A DNA stretch of 64,000 nucleotides. Source: Actinomycetota bacterium (GTDB lineage Bacteria; Actinomycetota; Actinomycetes; Streptosporangiales; Streptosporangiaceae). A model generated the notes under the pieces. That model saw only the letters and a list, made by a program, of their open reading frames with translations. It was not told the DNA's origin and ran no database searches. The stretch is taken from the NCBI GenBank assembly GCA_019240215.1, contig JAFAYQ010000048.1:1-64000 (forward strand), given 5' to 3'. Positions 49,573 through 58,156 of the stretch are shown piece after piece. Made by a program: the position numbers and the translations under genes. How positions within the stretch are numbered: the stretch's first letter is position 1; the number at the start of each line of letters is the position of its first letter.

Positions 49573-49600
49573 CCGGCCGCCCGACTGGAGGACGACGACC

Positions 49601-51217
49601 ATGGAAATGACCGGCGGAGAGGCGGTCGCGGCCGCCCTCGAACAGCTCGGCGTCCGCCACGTGTTCGGCATCGTCAGCATCCACAACCTGCCGATCTACG
49701 ACGCGATCAGCAGGCGCGGGGCGCTCACGCCGGTCGGGGTCCGGCACGAGCAGGCGGCCGCCCACGCGGCCGACGGCTACGCGCGCGCCACCGGGGAACT
49801 GGGCGTGGTCATCGCCAGCACCGGGCCGGGCACCACCAACACCATGACCGGCCTGTTCGAGGCCGGTTTCGTCTCCTCGCCGGTGCTGCTCATCACCGGC
49901 CAGATCGACAGCAGCCACCTGGGCAAAGGCAAGGGCGCGCTGCACGAGGCCGGGCAGCAGCGGCTGATGCTGTCCTCGCTCTGCCGCCGGGTGGAGACGG
50001 TGACGCGGACCGAGGACATCGCCCGGGCCGTGATCGCGGTGGCCGAGGACGTCCGCGCGGGCCGCCCGCAGCCCGGGGCGGTCGAGATCCCGATCGACCA
50101 GCAGTACCGGCGGGCCGAGGTCGTGGTGCCCGACCTGCGCAAGGATTCCGCCTACGTCCCCGACGCGGACGCGATCGCCCAGGTGGCGGCGGCGCTGTCG
50201 GCCGCGGCCCGGCCGGTGCTGTGGGCCGGCGGCGGGGTGGTCGGCGCCGGGGCCGGGCCGGCTCTGACCGCGCTGGCCGAACGGTTCAGTGCCCCGGTGG
50301 TGACCACGATCAACGGCCGCGGCGCGATCCCCGAGGACCACCCGCTGTGCCTGGGCGCGCTGACCACCAGCCCGGCCGTCGAGGACGTCCTCGCCCGGGC
50401 GGACCTGGTGCTGGCGGTGGGCACCCGGTTCCAGGGCAACGCCACCCGGAACTGGCAGCTGGCCTTCGGCGGGACGCTGGCCCATCTGGACGCCGACCCT
50501 GAGGTCATCGGGCGCAACTACCCGGCCGCGCTGCCGGTCGTGGGTGATGCCCGCATCGGCCTGGAGTTGCTGCTGGAGACGGCCGGCCCCGGCCACGCCG
50601 ATCCCGGCCACGCCGAGCAGGCCCGGCGGGCGGCCGCGACCGCCCGCGCCGAAGCCCGGGCCCGGCTCGGCCCGGACCACCAGCAGATCATGGACGCCAT
50701 CCGGCGCCACACCCCGCGCGGGTCGGCCATCGTCCGGGATGCGACCGTCCCCGCCTACCTGTGGGGCGACCGGCTGCTGCCGATCCTGGCCCCGCGGACG
50801 TCGCTACGCCCGGCCTCGGCCGCCATCGGCCCTGGGCTGCCGCTGGCCCTCGGGGCGGCGGCCGGCAACGGCCATCCGGCCGTGCTGATCGCGGGCGACG
50901 GCGGCTTCATGCTGCACGTCGGCGAGCTGGCGACCGTGGTCCAGCACGACCTGCCGGTGATCATCTGCCTGTTCAACGACCGCGGTTACGGCGTCCTGCG
51001 CGGCTTCCAGGCCCGCCAGTTCGACGGCCGGATGACCGGCGTCGACCTCGCCACCCCGGACTTCCCGGCCCTGGCCGCGTCGATGGGCATCCCCGCCACC
51101 CGGGTCAGCGACCCGGCCGCGTTCGAGTCCCGGTTCCGCGACGCCATCGAGGCGGGCGGCCCGGCCCTGCTCGACGTCGACCTGCTGGCCCTCAGCCCGC
51201 TCAGCTTGCGCCGCTGA
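49601..51217 (+). CDS. Thiamine diphosphate-dependent enzyme (acetolactate synthase-like)
   Basis: A 538-residue ThDP enzyme. Catalytic Glu50 is in GVRHEQAAAHAADGYAR, and the ThDP-binding motif is GDGGFMLHVGELATVV ending in FNDRGYGV. ATGPGTTNTM-type and LAVGTRFQG segments match the acetolactate synthase/oxalyl-CoA decarboxylase/benzoylformate decarboxylase group. No partner small subunit is nearby, so it is more likely a 2-oxoacid decarboxylase or aldehyde lyase than biosynthetic acetolactate synthase. It is in a run with the zinc-type dehydrogenase and converges on a LysR gene with a 17-bp overlap. Confidence 0.85.
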   Translation: MEMTGGEAVAAALEQLGVRHVFGIVSIHNLPIYDAISRRGALTPVGVRHEQAAAHAADGYARATGELGVVIASTGPGTTNTMTGLFEAGFVSSPVLLITGQIDSSHLGKGKGALHEAGQQRLMLSSLCRRVETVTRTEDIARAVIAVAEDVRAGRPQPGAVEIPIDQQYRRAEVVVPDLRKDSAYVPDADAIAQVAAALSAAARPVLWAGGGVVGAGAGPALTALAERFSAPVVTTINGRGAIPEDHPLCLGALTTSPAVEDVLARADLVLAVGTRFQGNATRNWQLAFGGTLAHLDADPEVIGRNYPAALPVVGDARIGLELLLETAGPGHADPGHAEQARRAAATARAEARARLGPDHQQIMDAIRRHTPRGSAIVRDATVPAYLWGDRLLPILAPRTSLRPASAAIGPGLPLALGAAAGNGHPAVLIAGDGGFMLHVGELATVVQHDLPVIICLFNDRGYGVLRGFQARQFDGRMTGVDLATPDFPALAASMGIPATRVSDPAAFESRFRDAIEAGGPALLDVDLLALSPLSLRR

Positions 51218-52061
51218 CCAGGCGGGCGAACGAGCGGACGAGCGGCGACGGCTGGCTGGCCCGCCAGGCCAGCACGACCCGGCTGGGCGGGCGGTCGGCC
51301 AGCGGCACGCAGACCAGGCCGCCGGGCAACGCCTGACTGAGCGGGGCGATGACCAGGGTGCCGTTCCAGGCGGCGCTGCGCAGGCATTCCTGGATGGTGC
51401 GGGCGAGCGGATGGTGCGGGCGGTCGTCGGCCGCGGTCCAGTAGGCGGCCCAGACCGGGTCCGTGCCGTCCGGCAGCCGGATCCAGGTCCGGCCCGCCAG
51501 CGCCGCCACCGTGGTGGACTCCTGGGTGGCGACCGGGTCGGCGGCGGCGACCACCACCCCGACCGGGTCGGTCCGGATCGTCGCGACCGCCAGGCCGTCG
51601 TCGCTGAACGGCGTGCGGGTGAGGGCGAGGTCGACCCGGCCGGCCCGCAGCCCGGCGGTCGGGTCGGACAGGTCGGTTTCGACGACGGTGATCTCGACCC
51701 CCGGCTGCCGCCGCCGGAACGCGGCCACCAGGTCATGCCCGGCCTGGTCGGCGGTGTCGGCCAGCGACCCCAGCCGCAGCACGGCCCCGTCGGCCGCCCT
51801 GGTCACCCGCAGTCGCAGCCGGTCGGCCTGGTCCAGCAGCGGCACCGCGTCTTCCATCAGGACCTGGCCGGCCCGGGTGAGCTCGACCCCGTGCGGGGTC
51901 CGGTCGAACAGGGCCGCCCCGAACTCGGTCTCCAGCTGCTGGATGGCCCGGCTCAGCGGCGGCTGGGTCATGTGCAGCCGCTGGGCGGCCCGCCCGACGT
52001 GCCGCTCGGTCGCCACCGTGACGAAGTAGCGCAGCAGCCGCAGTTCCACGGCGCGGGCCAT
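51201..52061 (-). CDS. LysR-family transcriptional regulator
   Basis: A 286-residue LysR protein: HTH at about 6-64 (LRYFVTVATERHVGRAAQRLHMTQPPLSRAIQQLE), then LFDRTPHGVELTRAGQVLMEDA and a type 2 periplasmic-binding-protein effector domain. It is divergent from the 4,5-dihydroxyphthalate-decarboxylase-like gene across only 69 bp that contain a CCAA-N5-TTGG dyad at 52079-52091. It most likely controls that gene. Confidence 0.92.
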   Translation of the reverse strand: MARAVELRLLRYFVTVATERHVGRAAQRLHMTQPPLSRAIQQLETEFGAALFDRTPHGVELTRAGQVLMEDAVPLLDQADRLRLRVTRAADGAVLRLGSLADTADQAGHDLVAAFRRRQPGVEITVVETDLSDPTAGLRAGRVDLALTRTPFSDDGLAVATIRTDPVGVVVAAADPVATQESTTVAALAGRTWIRLPDGTDPVWAAYWTAADDRPHHPLARTIQECLRSAAWNGTLVIAPLSQALPGGLVCVPLADRPPSRVVLAWRASQPSPLVRSFARLVSGAS

Positions 52062-52130
52062 ACCCGTCCGGTATCAAGCCAACCGTTTTGGACTTGGACA
52101 GTCGCCACCACCAGGCCGAACGATGAAGGT

Positions 52131-53129
52131 ATGACTGACATCCCGCTCACGATCGCAACCGGTCCCTACGACACCACCCGGGCGCTGTTCGACGGCAGCG
52201 TCGGCATCGACGGGGCCGCCGTCACCATACGTACCGCCCGCACCCTGCCCGACATTTTCAAGAAAATGATGCACACCCAGGAGTTGGACGTCGCCGAACT
52301 GGGCTGGACCTTCTACCTGCGCGGTTTCGGCCCCGACACCCCCTACCGGGCGCTGCCGGTCTTCCCCAACCGGGTCTTCCGGCACTCCTGCGTCTTCGTC
52401 AACCGGCACGCCGGCATCAGCGGGCCGCAGGACCTGACCGGCAAGACGATCGGCGAGTTCGGCCTCTACGGGCAGGACTCCGGCGTGTGGGCCAAGGGCG
52501 CGCTGGCCGACGACTACGGTTTCCGGCCGGAGGCCAACCGGTGGGTGATCGGCGGCCTCGACGCCCCGTCGGGGCCGTTCGGGTTCGTCCCGCAGATCCG
52601 CCCGGACGGCGTCGACATCACCGACGCCCCCGGCGACCGGTCGCTCGGCCAGATGCTGGAGGCCGGCCAGATCGACGCGCTGTTCACCGCCAACGTCCCC
52701 CAGCTGGTGCTGGACGGGTCGGCCAAGAACATCGTGCGGCTGTTCCCCGACTACGAGCCGGTCGAGCGCGACTACTACCGGCGGACCGGGATCTACCCGA
52801 TGATGCACCCGGTCGTCATCCGCAATGACCTGCTGGCCCAGCATCCCGGCCTGGCCCGGGCCGTCTACGACGGCTTCGTGGCGGCCAAGCAGGCCGCCGA
52901 GCAGCGCTACCAGCACGCCCGCCGCCTGTTCGGCGCCACGCTGATGCTGCCGTGGGCCGATGCCCTGCTGGACCGGAACGCCGAGTCCTTCGGCGCCGAC
53001 TGGTGGCCGTACGGCGCCGAGGCCAACCGGCACACCGTCGACACCTTCCTGCGCTACCACCACGAACAGGGCCTGGGGCCGCGGCTGACCGTCGACGAGG
53101 TGCTGGTCCCCGACCTGCTCGGCACCTGA
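52131..53129 (+). CDS. 4,5-dihydroxyphthalate decarboxylase-like (Pht5 family) protein
   Basis: A 332-residue protein with the Pht5 opening (LTIATGPYDTTRALFDGSVGI), DVAELGWTFYLRG, PVFPNRVFRHSCVFVN, IGEFGLYGQDSGVWAKGAL, DALFTANVPQ and YPMMHPVVIRNDL. The fold is a substrate-binding-protein type 2 scaffold. Family members decarboxylate 4,5-dihydroxyphthalate to protocatechuate, but many homologues have unknown substrates. It is divergent from the LysR gene. No phthalate dioxygenase is in the window. Confidence 0.83.
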   Translation: MTDIPLTIATGPYDTTRALFDGSVGIDGAAVTIRTARTLPDIFKKMMHTQELDVAELGWTFYLRGFGPDTPYRALPVFPNRVFRHSCVFVNRHAGISGPQDLTGKTIGEFGLYGQDSGVWAKGALADDYGFRPEANRWVIGGLDAPSGPFGFVPQIRPDGVDITDAPGDRSLGQMLEAGQIDALFTANVPQLVLDGSAKNIVRLFPDYEPVERDYYRRTGIYPMMHPVVIRNDLLAQHPGLARAVYDGFVAAKQAAEQRYQHARRLFGATLMLPWADALLDRNAESFGADWWPYGAEANRHTVDTFLRYHHEQGLGPRLTVDEVLVPDLLGT

Positions 53130-53250
53130 GCACGGCTCGTTTGCCTAGGCTGCCCTCATGAGCAAGCCGGACAACGCCGCCGCCCCGGCCGCGGCCCAGC
53201 CAGCTGGGAGGACATGACGGCCAAGGTCGTCGCCGGTCTGCGGGCCGTGC

Positions 53251-53973
53251 TCAGCTCAAGCCGGGAGGGTGGCCGGCCGCGCGGACGAGGTACTCGAAGC
53301 CGGCCTGCAGCTGGCCGTCGGACCAGACCACGGCCCGCTTGGCGACGGTGTCGGCTTCGGCGCCCCAGCGGCGCAGCGGGCCGGCCGCCATCGCGTCGAG
53401 CTGGACCCGGCACGCCTTGTCGAGCAGGACCGCGGTCATGACGGCGGCGGGCAGGTCCTGGCCGACCGCGACCAGGCCGTGCTGCGGCATCAGGCAGGCG
53501 GGAGCGGCGCCGAGCGCGGCCGCCAGCGCCTGCCCGAGCTCGGGGGTGCTGATCAGCCCGCCGGTCAGCGTGAACCGGGGCACGTCCGGATAGCTGAACA
53601 GGCTGCCGGCGTGGTTCAGCGGCCGGATCGGCACGTCCAGGGCCGCGAACGCGTTGGCCGCGTCCGAGTGTGTGTGCACCACCGCGCCGACGTCGGGCCG
53701 CTGGGCCATGATCTCGGTGTGGATCGGATACTCGATATGCCGGCGCCCGTCCCCGGACCGGACCTCACCGTCCGGCGACACCAGCACGATCCGGTCCTCG
53801 CTGATCTCTTCCAGTCCCCAGCCCGCGCTCTTCATCCAGGCGCCGCGGCCGTCGGGGTCGCGGACGCTGGCGTGCCCCCAGACCATGTCGGCCTGGCCGG
53901 CCGCCGCCAGCGCCCGGTTACCGGCGGCCGCCAGCGCGATGGCCTCCGGCCCGGTTGACGGCGTAGTGATCAT
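53251..53973 (-). CDS. Class II aldolase/adducin-family protein
   Basis: A 240-residue zinc aldolase-type protein: GHASVRDPDGRG, EYPIHTEIMAQRPDVGAVVHTHSDAANAF with the metal histidines, and PQHGLVAVGQDLPAAVMTAVLLD. Relatives include fuculose-type aldolases and 3,4-dihydroxyphthalate 2-decarboxylases. In the neighbourhood of a Pht5-like gene the decarboxylase reading is attractive but unproven. It is a single minus-strand gene. The 120 bp before its 3' end hold only a possible relic (53158-53240). Confidence 0.82.
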   Translation of the reverse strand: MITTPSTGPEAIALAAAGNRALAAAGQADMVWGHASVRDPDGRGAWMKSAGWGLEEISEDRIVLVSPDGEVRSGDGRRHIEYPIHTEIMAQRPDVGAVVHTHSDAANAFAALDVPIRPLNHAGSLFSYPDVPRFTLTGGLISTPELGQALAAALGAAPACLMPQHGLVAVGQDLPAAVMTAVLLDKACRVQLDAMAAGPLRRWGAEADTVAKRAVVWSDGQLQAGFEYLVRAAGHPPGLS

Positions 53974-54069
53974 GGCCCGCCTTCCCAGCTTCCCGAGCTT
54001 CCCGAGTTGCCCCCATGAGAGAAACTATCTTCTGGCATCGTGCTGGGCCGGACGACGGGAGCTGACGAC

Positions 54070-54459
54070 ATGGCCACCTGGCCGCAGGAAGAACTCGAGC
54101 GCATCGGGGCGACCGACGAAATCGGGATCGCGTCCCGGCGGGCGGACGGCAGCGTGCGCCCCTACGTGACGATCTGGGTGGTGCGGTCGGGCGACGAGCT
54201 GTACGTGCGCTCCGCCTACGGGGCCGACAACCCCTGGTACCGGCGGGCGCTGGCCAGCGGGCAGGGCCGGATCCGGGCGGGCGACTCCGAGTTCGACGTC
54301 GCCTTCACCCCGGCTGGCCCGGAGACCGGCGACGACCTCGACGCGGTCTACCACGCCAAGTACGACCGATTCGGGCAGCAGTACGTCGGGCCGGTCACCG
54401 GCCCGGCCGTGCACGGTCTGGCCGTGCGGCTGGAGCCGCTCGCCAGCTCGGGCCGGTAG
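54070..54459 (+). CDS. DUF2255 family protein
   Basis: A 129-residue protein: EELERIGATDEIGIASRRADG, PYVTIWVVRSGDELYVRSAYG and DDLDAVYHAKYDRFG fit DUF2255, which resembles flavin/F420 split-barrel nitroreductase-type proteins. No catalytic residue can be named. ATG 54070 follows GGGAGCTGACGAC. The stop is two bases before the methyltransferase start, so they are probably co-transcribed. Confidence 0.8.
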   Translation: MATWPQEELERIGATDEIGIASRRADGSVRPYVTIWVVRSGDELYVRSAYGADNPWYRRALASGQGRIRAGDSEFDVAFTPAGPETGDDLDAVYHAKYDRFGQQYVGPVTGPAVHGLAVRLEPLASSGR

Positions 54460-54461
54460 CG

Positions 54462-55433
54462 GTGGCGGGCCCCGATCGGTGGCAGGAATTCCTGGCCAAC
54501 CTGGTGAGCCTGCTCCCGGCCGGGACCGCCGCGGTGCGGGTCGACGGGCCCGGTCAGCTGCGCCGGCTGGTGGCCGGGAAGCTGGCGGCGGCGGTGCGGG
54601 CGGCCGGGCTGCCGGTCACGGTCAGCGACGGGCCCAGCTCTGGCCGCCCCGGAGGCCCCGGAGGCCGCGACTGGGATGCGGTCATCTGGGTGCGGAGCGA
54701 ACGCGGCGGCCACACCCGCCAGGGTGACGGCGAACAGACCGCGACGATCGTGGCCGACCTGCACGACCCCGACTGGCCGGTGATCCGCCACGTGGCCAGC
54801 CCGCTGGCCAGCGGCGGGCGCTGGTACGTGGCCGAGACGCGGGCGTTCTTCGCGCCCCGGGCCGCCACCTGGGACAGCCGGTTCGGGGACGACATGCCCG
54901 CCTACGCGGCCGCCATCGCCGCGGCCCGCCTCGCCCCCGGCGCGGTGGTGCTGGACATCGGGGCCGGCACCGGCCGGGCGCTGCCGCCGCTGCGCCAGGC
55001 GGTCGGGCCCGACGGCACCGTGATCGCCATCGACCTGACCCCGGAGATGCTCCGGCACGCCCGCACGGTCGGCCGGGCCGGTTACGCCGCCCTGGTCGTG
55101 GCCGACGCCCGGCGGCTGCCGTTCGCGGCCGCGGCGGCCGACGCGGTGTTCGCGGCCGGGCTGATCAACCACCTGCCCGATCCCGAGGCCGGGCTGCGTC
55201 AGCTCGCCCGGGTGACCCGGCCCGGCGGCCAGCTGGTGCTGTTCCACCCGACCGGCCGGGCCGCGCTGGCCGCCCGCCACGGACGCACCCTCGACCCCGG
55301 CGAACCGCTGGCGGCCGGTCCCCTGCAGCGCCTGACCAGCGCCACCGGCTGGCGCCTGACCGCCTACGACGATGGCGAGCAGCGCTTCCTGGCCATCGCC
55401 ACCCGGCAGTTGGGCGGCCCGGCCAGGCCCTGA
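54462..55433 (+). CDS. Methyltransferase with an N-terminal degenerate kinase-like domain
   Basis: A 323-residue protein. The C-terminal half (about 155-315) is a class I SAM methyltransferase: VLDIGAGTGRALPPL, IAIDLTPEML, VVADARRLPFA, GLINHLPDPEAGL. The N-terminal about 140 residues resemble a uridine-kinase-type domain: RWQEFLANLVSLLPAG, VRVDGPGQLRRLVAGKLAAAVRAAG, DLHDPDWPVIRHVA; but the Walker A lysine and GxGKT loop are missing. The substrate may be bound by the dead domain. GTG 54462 starts two bases after the DUF2255 stop. Confidence 0.78.
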   Translation: MAGPDRWQEFLANLVSLLPAGTAAVRVDGPGQLRRLVAGKLAAAVRAAGLPVTVSDGPSSGRPGGPGGRDWDAVIWVRSERGGHTRQGDGEQTATIVADLHDPDWPVIRHVASPLASGGRWYVAETRAFFAPRAATWDSRFGDDMPAYAAAIAAARLAPGAVVLDIGAGTGRALPPLRQAVGPDGTVIAIDLTPEMLRHARTVGRAGYAALVVADARRLPFAAAAADAVFAAGLINHLPDPEAGLRQLARVTRPGGQLVLFHPTGRAALAARHGRTLDPGEPLAAGPLQRLTSATGWRLTAYDDGEQRFLAIATRQLGGPARP

Positions 55434-55462
55434 GCCGGGCCTCGGCCGGATTCAGTCGGGCC

Positions 55463-56551
55463 TCAGCCGGCCGACTTCAGGGCGTCGGTGATGGCGGCGC
55501 CGAGCTGAGTGGTGGTGCCGGTGCCGCCCAGGTCGGGGGTGATCACCGTGTCGCGGTCGGGACCGGTGAGGACGGCTTCGATAGCGGCGACGACCGCCTG
55601 GCCGGCTTCAGGCTGACCGAGATGGTCGAGCAGCATCGCGACCGACCAGATCTGGCCGATGGGGTTGGCGATGCCCTGGCCGGCGATGTCGGGGGCCGAG
55701 CCGTGCACCGGCTCGAACAGGCTCGGGTAGCGCCGGGGCGGGTTGAGGTTGGCGCTCGGAGCGATACCGATCGTGCCGGTACAGGCCGGCCCGAGGTCGG
55801 AGAGGATGTCGCCGAACAGGTTGGTGGCCACGATGACGTCGAACTGGTCGGGCCGCAGCACGACCTTGGCGGTCAGCGCGTCGACATGGCACAGGTCGGT
55901 GCGCACGTCGGCGAACCGCTCGGCGGTGGCCCGGAAGCGCTCGTCCCACCAGACCATCGAGATCGGGATCCCGTTGCTCTTGGTCGCGCCGGTGACGTGG
56001 CGCTTGCGGCCGGGCCCGGACGCCAGCGTAAATGCGAAATCGAGGATCCGGTCGGCCCCGACCCGGGTCATGACCGACTCCTGGAGGACCACTTCGCGCT
56101 CAGTGCCCGCGAACATGACCCCGCCGACCGGGCAGTACTCGCCTTCGCTGTTCTCGCGGACGACCACGAAGTCGATGTCGCCGGCCTCCCAGCGCCGTAG
56201 CGGGCCGGTCACCCCGGGCAGCAGGCGGCACGGCCGCAGGTTGACGTACTGGTCGAACTCGCGGCGGATGCGCAGCAGGCTCCCCCACAGCGACACGTGG
56301 TCCGGCACCACCTCGGGCCAGCCGACCGCGCCGAACAAGATCGCGTCGAAGTGACCGATCAGGTCGGCCCAGTTGTCCGGCATCATCAGGCCGTGGGCCC
56401 GGTAGTAATCCGCGCTCGCGAAGTCGAAATCCTCGGTGCTCACCTCGAAGCCGAAGCGGTCGGCGGCGGCCCGCAGCACCCGCACGCCCTCCGGCATCAC
56501 CTCGGCCCCGATGCCGTCTCCGGGTATTACCGCGATCCGTGCCGAGCCCAT
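55463..56551 (-). CDS. Tartrate/D-malate dehydrogenase-like (isopropylmalate dehydrogenase family)
   Basis: A 362-residue beta-decarboxylating dehydrogenase: IAVIPGDGIGAEVMPEG, GAVGWPEVVPDHVSLWG, NLRPCRLLPGV, VVVRENSEGEYCPVGG, VMTRVGADRI, FGDILSDLGPA and EPVHGSAPDIAGQGIANP. The VPDHVSLWG and SEGEY features favour the tartrate/D-malate branch over LeuB or IDH. ATG 56551 has GGAGGG four bases upstream. It converges on the methyltransferase. Confidence 0.9.
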   Translation of the reverse strand: MGSARIAVIPGDGIGAEVMPEGVRVLRAAADRFGFEVSTEDFDFASADYYRAHGLMMPDNWADLIGHFDAILFGAVGWPEVVPDHVSLWGSLLRIRREFDQYVNLRPCRLLPGVTGPLRRWEAGDIDFVVVRENSEGEYCPVGGVMFAGTEREVVLQESVMTRVGADRILDFAFTLASGPGRKRHVTGATKSNGIPISMVWWDERFRATAERFADVRTDLCHVDALTAKVVLRPDQFDVIVATNLFGDILSDLGPACTGTIGIAPSANLNPPRRYPSLFEPVHGSAPDIAGQGIANPIGQIWSVAMLLDHLGQPEAGQAVVAAIEAVLTGPDRDTVITPDLGGTGTTTQLGAAITDALKSAG

Positions 56552-56766
56552 TGGCCCTCCTGTCCGGCTTCGGTGCGCACGGCTGGCCGTGCTCGCTCCC
56601 CAACCTAGCGGCCGCACCAATCAACCGGCTTGAGGGGTGGTGACCCGATTATCTGCGGGTTTCCGGTTGGGCGGATGGACCCCGGGTAGCCCTCGCAGAC
56701 ATCGGCGGGCGGGATGAAGCAGACCGTCCGGGTCCCGCCCAGACGTGCCCGCAGGAGCAAATACGC

Positions 56767-57360
56767 ATGACGAGTAACCGCAACACGATCATCCGGTCCC
56801 TGCACGACCTCGGTGCGGCTGCCTGGTTCGGTGGCTCCCTGATGGGAGCCATCGGAGTCAACGGCGGCTCCCGGAACGTCAAGAATCCAGCCGAACGGGC
56901 TGCGGTCGCGTCGGCCGGGTGGGCCCGCTGGGCCCCGGTCTCGGCCGCCGCCGTCGGCGTCCACCTGGTTGGCTCAGTGGGGATCTTCCTGGCCAACCGC
57001 GACCGGGTCCGTGACCAGCGCGGGGCGGCCGCCAACTCGGTGATCAAGTCCGTGCTCACGGTGGCTGCGCTCGGCACCACCGTCTACAGCGGCATCCTGG
57101 GCGCCAAGATCGCCGCCGAGGGCGGGAACGCTCCGGTCGAGGGCGGCACCGTGCCGTCGGAAGCAACCCCGGATGCGGTCGCCACCCTGCAGCAGCAACA
57201 ACGCCTGCTGCAGTGGGTGACGCCGGCGCTGACGGCCGGGATCATCGTGCTCGGGGCGCAGCAGGGCGAGCAGCAGCGCGCCTCCGAGCAGCTCCGCACC
57301 CGGGGCCTGTCGGTCATCAAGGCCGCGGTCAGCCAGGCGCCGAAGCTTGTCGCCGCCTGA
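56767..57360 (+). CDS. Hypothetical membrane protein
   Basis: A 197-residue protein with NTIIRSLHDLGAAAWFGGSLMGAIGVNGG at the start, then membrane segments at about residues 58-76, 96-115 and 150-165. The middle is alanine/glycine-rich and the tail Gln-rich (LQQQQRLLQWV). A similar small membrane family is widespread in actinomycetes but has no named function. It stands alone; the 215 bp before it contain no recognisable gene. Confidence 0.65.
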   Translation: MTSNRNTIIRSLHDLGAAAWFGGSLMGAIGVNGGSRNVKNPAERAAVASAGWARWAPVSAAAVGVHLVGSVGIFLANRDRVRDQRGAAANSVIKSVLTVAALGTTVYSGILGAKIAAEGGNAPVEGGTVPSEATPDAVATLQQQQRLLQWVTPALTAGIIVLGAQQGEQQRASEQLRTRGLSVIKAAVSQAPKLVAA

Positions 57361-57479
57361 GTGGTTCGGCGTCGGCTGGCTGGTATGGCAACCGCCACAT
57401 ATCACGCATTCAGGTGATGCCCGAGGCGGTATGACCCCTTAGCGTGAGCGCGTTCTGACATCTCGCTGAGGGGGCAGCC

Positions 57480-57644
57480 ATGCCAGCCAAGCCAAGCATC
57501 GTCTTCGCGCACGGACTGTGGGCCGACGGCTCGTGCTACAGCAAAGTGATCCCGGTCCTGCAGGAGGACGGCTACCAGGTCATCTCCGCGCAGAACAGCC
57601 TGGACACGCTCGAAGGCGACGTCGCCACGGTCAAGTCGGTCTGA
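57480..57644 (+). pseudogene. Truncated alpha/beta hydrolase (N-terminal fragment)
   Basis: ATG 57480 with AGGGGG upstream opens a 54-codon frame ending at TGA 57642-57644. The peptide (SIVFAHGLWADGSCYSKVIPVLQEDGYQV; ISAQNSLDTLEGDVATVKSV) is the beginning of an EstC/RutD-like alpha/beta hydrolase, with the oxyanion HG motif, but it ends before the nucleophile serine. It is therefore a gene relic. Nothing of the remainder is visible downstream. Confidence 0.75.
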
Positions 57645-57711
57645 TCCTGCCGCGCTGGACCCGCGCGCACCGCTGACCACCGCTGTCACCGGGCGCCCCT
57701 AGGGTCGGGCC

Positions 57712-58152
57712 ATGACGATTCTGCGGATGGACCACGTCGGCATGGTGGTCGGCGACCTGGCGGCGGCGGTCGCGTTCTTCACCGAGCTGGGCCTGGAGCT
57801 GGAGGGCGAGGCGCCGGTCGAGGGATCGTGGGTCGACCAGGTCAACGGGATCGACGGCGTCCGGGTCGACATCGCGATGATGCGGACCCCGGACGGTCAC
57901 GGCCGCCTCGAGCTGACCAGGTTCCGGTCCCCGGCGGCGATCAGCGCCGAGCCGGCCGACGCCCCCGCCAACACGCTCGGCCTGCGCAACGTCATGTTCG
58001 CGGTCGACGACATCGAGGACACCGTGGCCCGCCTGCGCCAGCACGGCGGCGAACTGGTCGGCCAGCTGGGCCAGTACGAGGACAGCTACAAACTGGGCTA
58101 CGTCCGCGGGCCGGCCGGCGTCATCGTCGCGCTGGCCGAACCGCTGAGCTGA
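57712..58152 (+). CDS. VOC-family (glyoxalase/dioxygenase superfamily) protein
   Basis: A 146-residue VOC protein: MDHVGMVVGDLAAAVAFFTELGL opens the first beta-alpha-beta-beta-beta module, with VEGSWVDQVNGIDGV after it, and LRNVMFAVDDIEDTVARLRQHGGEL starts the second module; RGPAGVIVALAEPL ends it. Histidines of the metal site are at the MDH and a later position. It may be a glyoxalase, a fosfomycin-type or an extradiol-type enzyme. It converges with the MFS gene, four bases between stops. Confidence 0.85.
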   Translation: MTILRMDHVGMVVGDLAAAVAFFTELGLELEGEAPVEGSWVDQVNGIDGVRVDIAMMRTPDGHGRLELTRFRSPAAISAEPADAPANTLGLRNVMFAVDDIEDTVARLRQHGGELVGQLGQYEDSYKLGYVRGPAGVIVALAEPLS

Positions 58153-58156
58153 CCCG

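Noticed and set aside
49601-51217. Acetolactate synthase large subunit (ilvB)
   Set aside because: No regulatory subunit or ilvC nearby and an accessory catabolic context; only the broader ThDP family is supported.
52131-53129. ABC transporter substrate-binding protein
   Set aside because: The fold is related, but there is no signal peptide or lipobox and no permease or ATPase gene nearby; Pht5 motifs fit better.
53158-53240. Short frames MSKPDNAAAPAAAQP and MTAKVVAGLRAVLS before the aldolase 3' end
   Set aside because: They suggest a lost gene, but are too short and lack a recognisable family.
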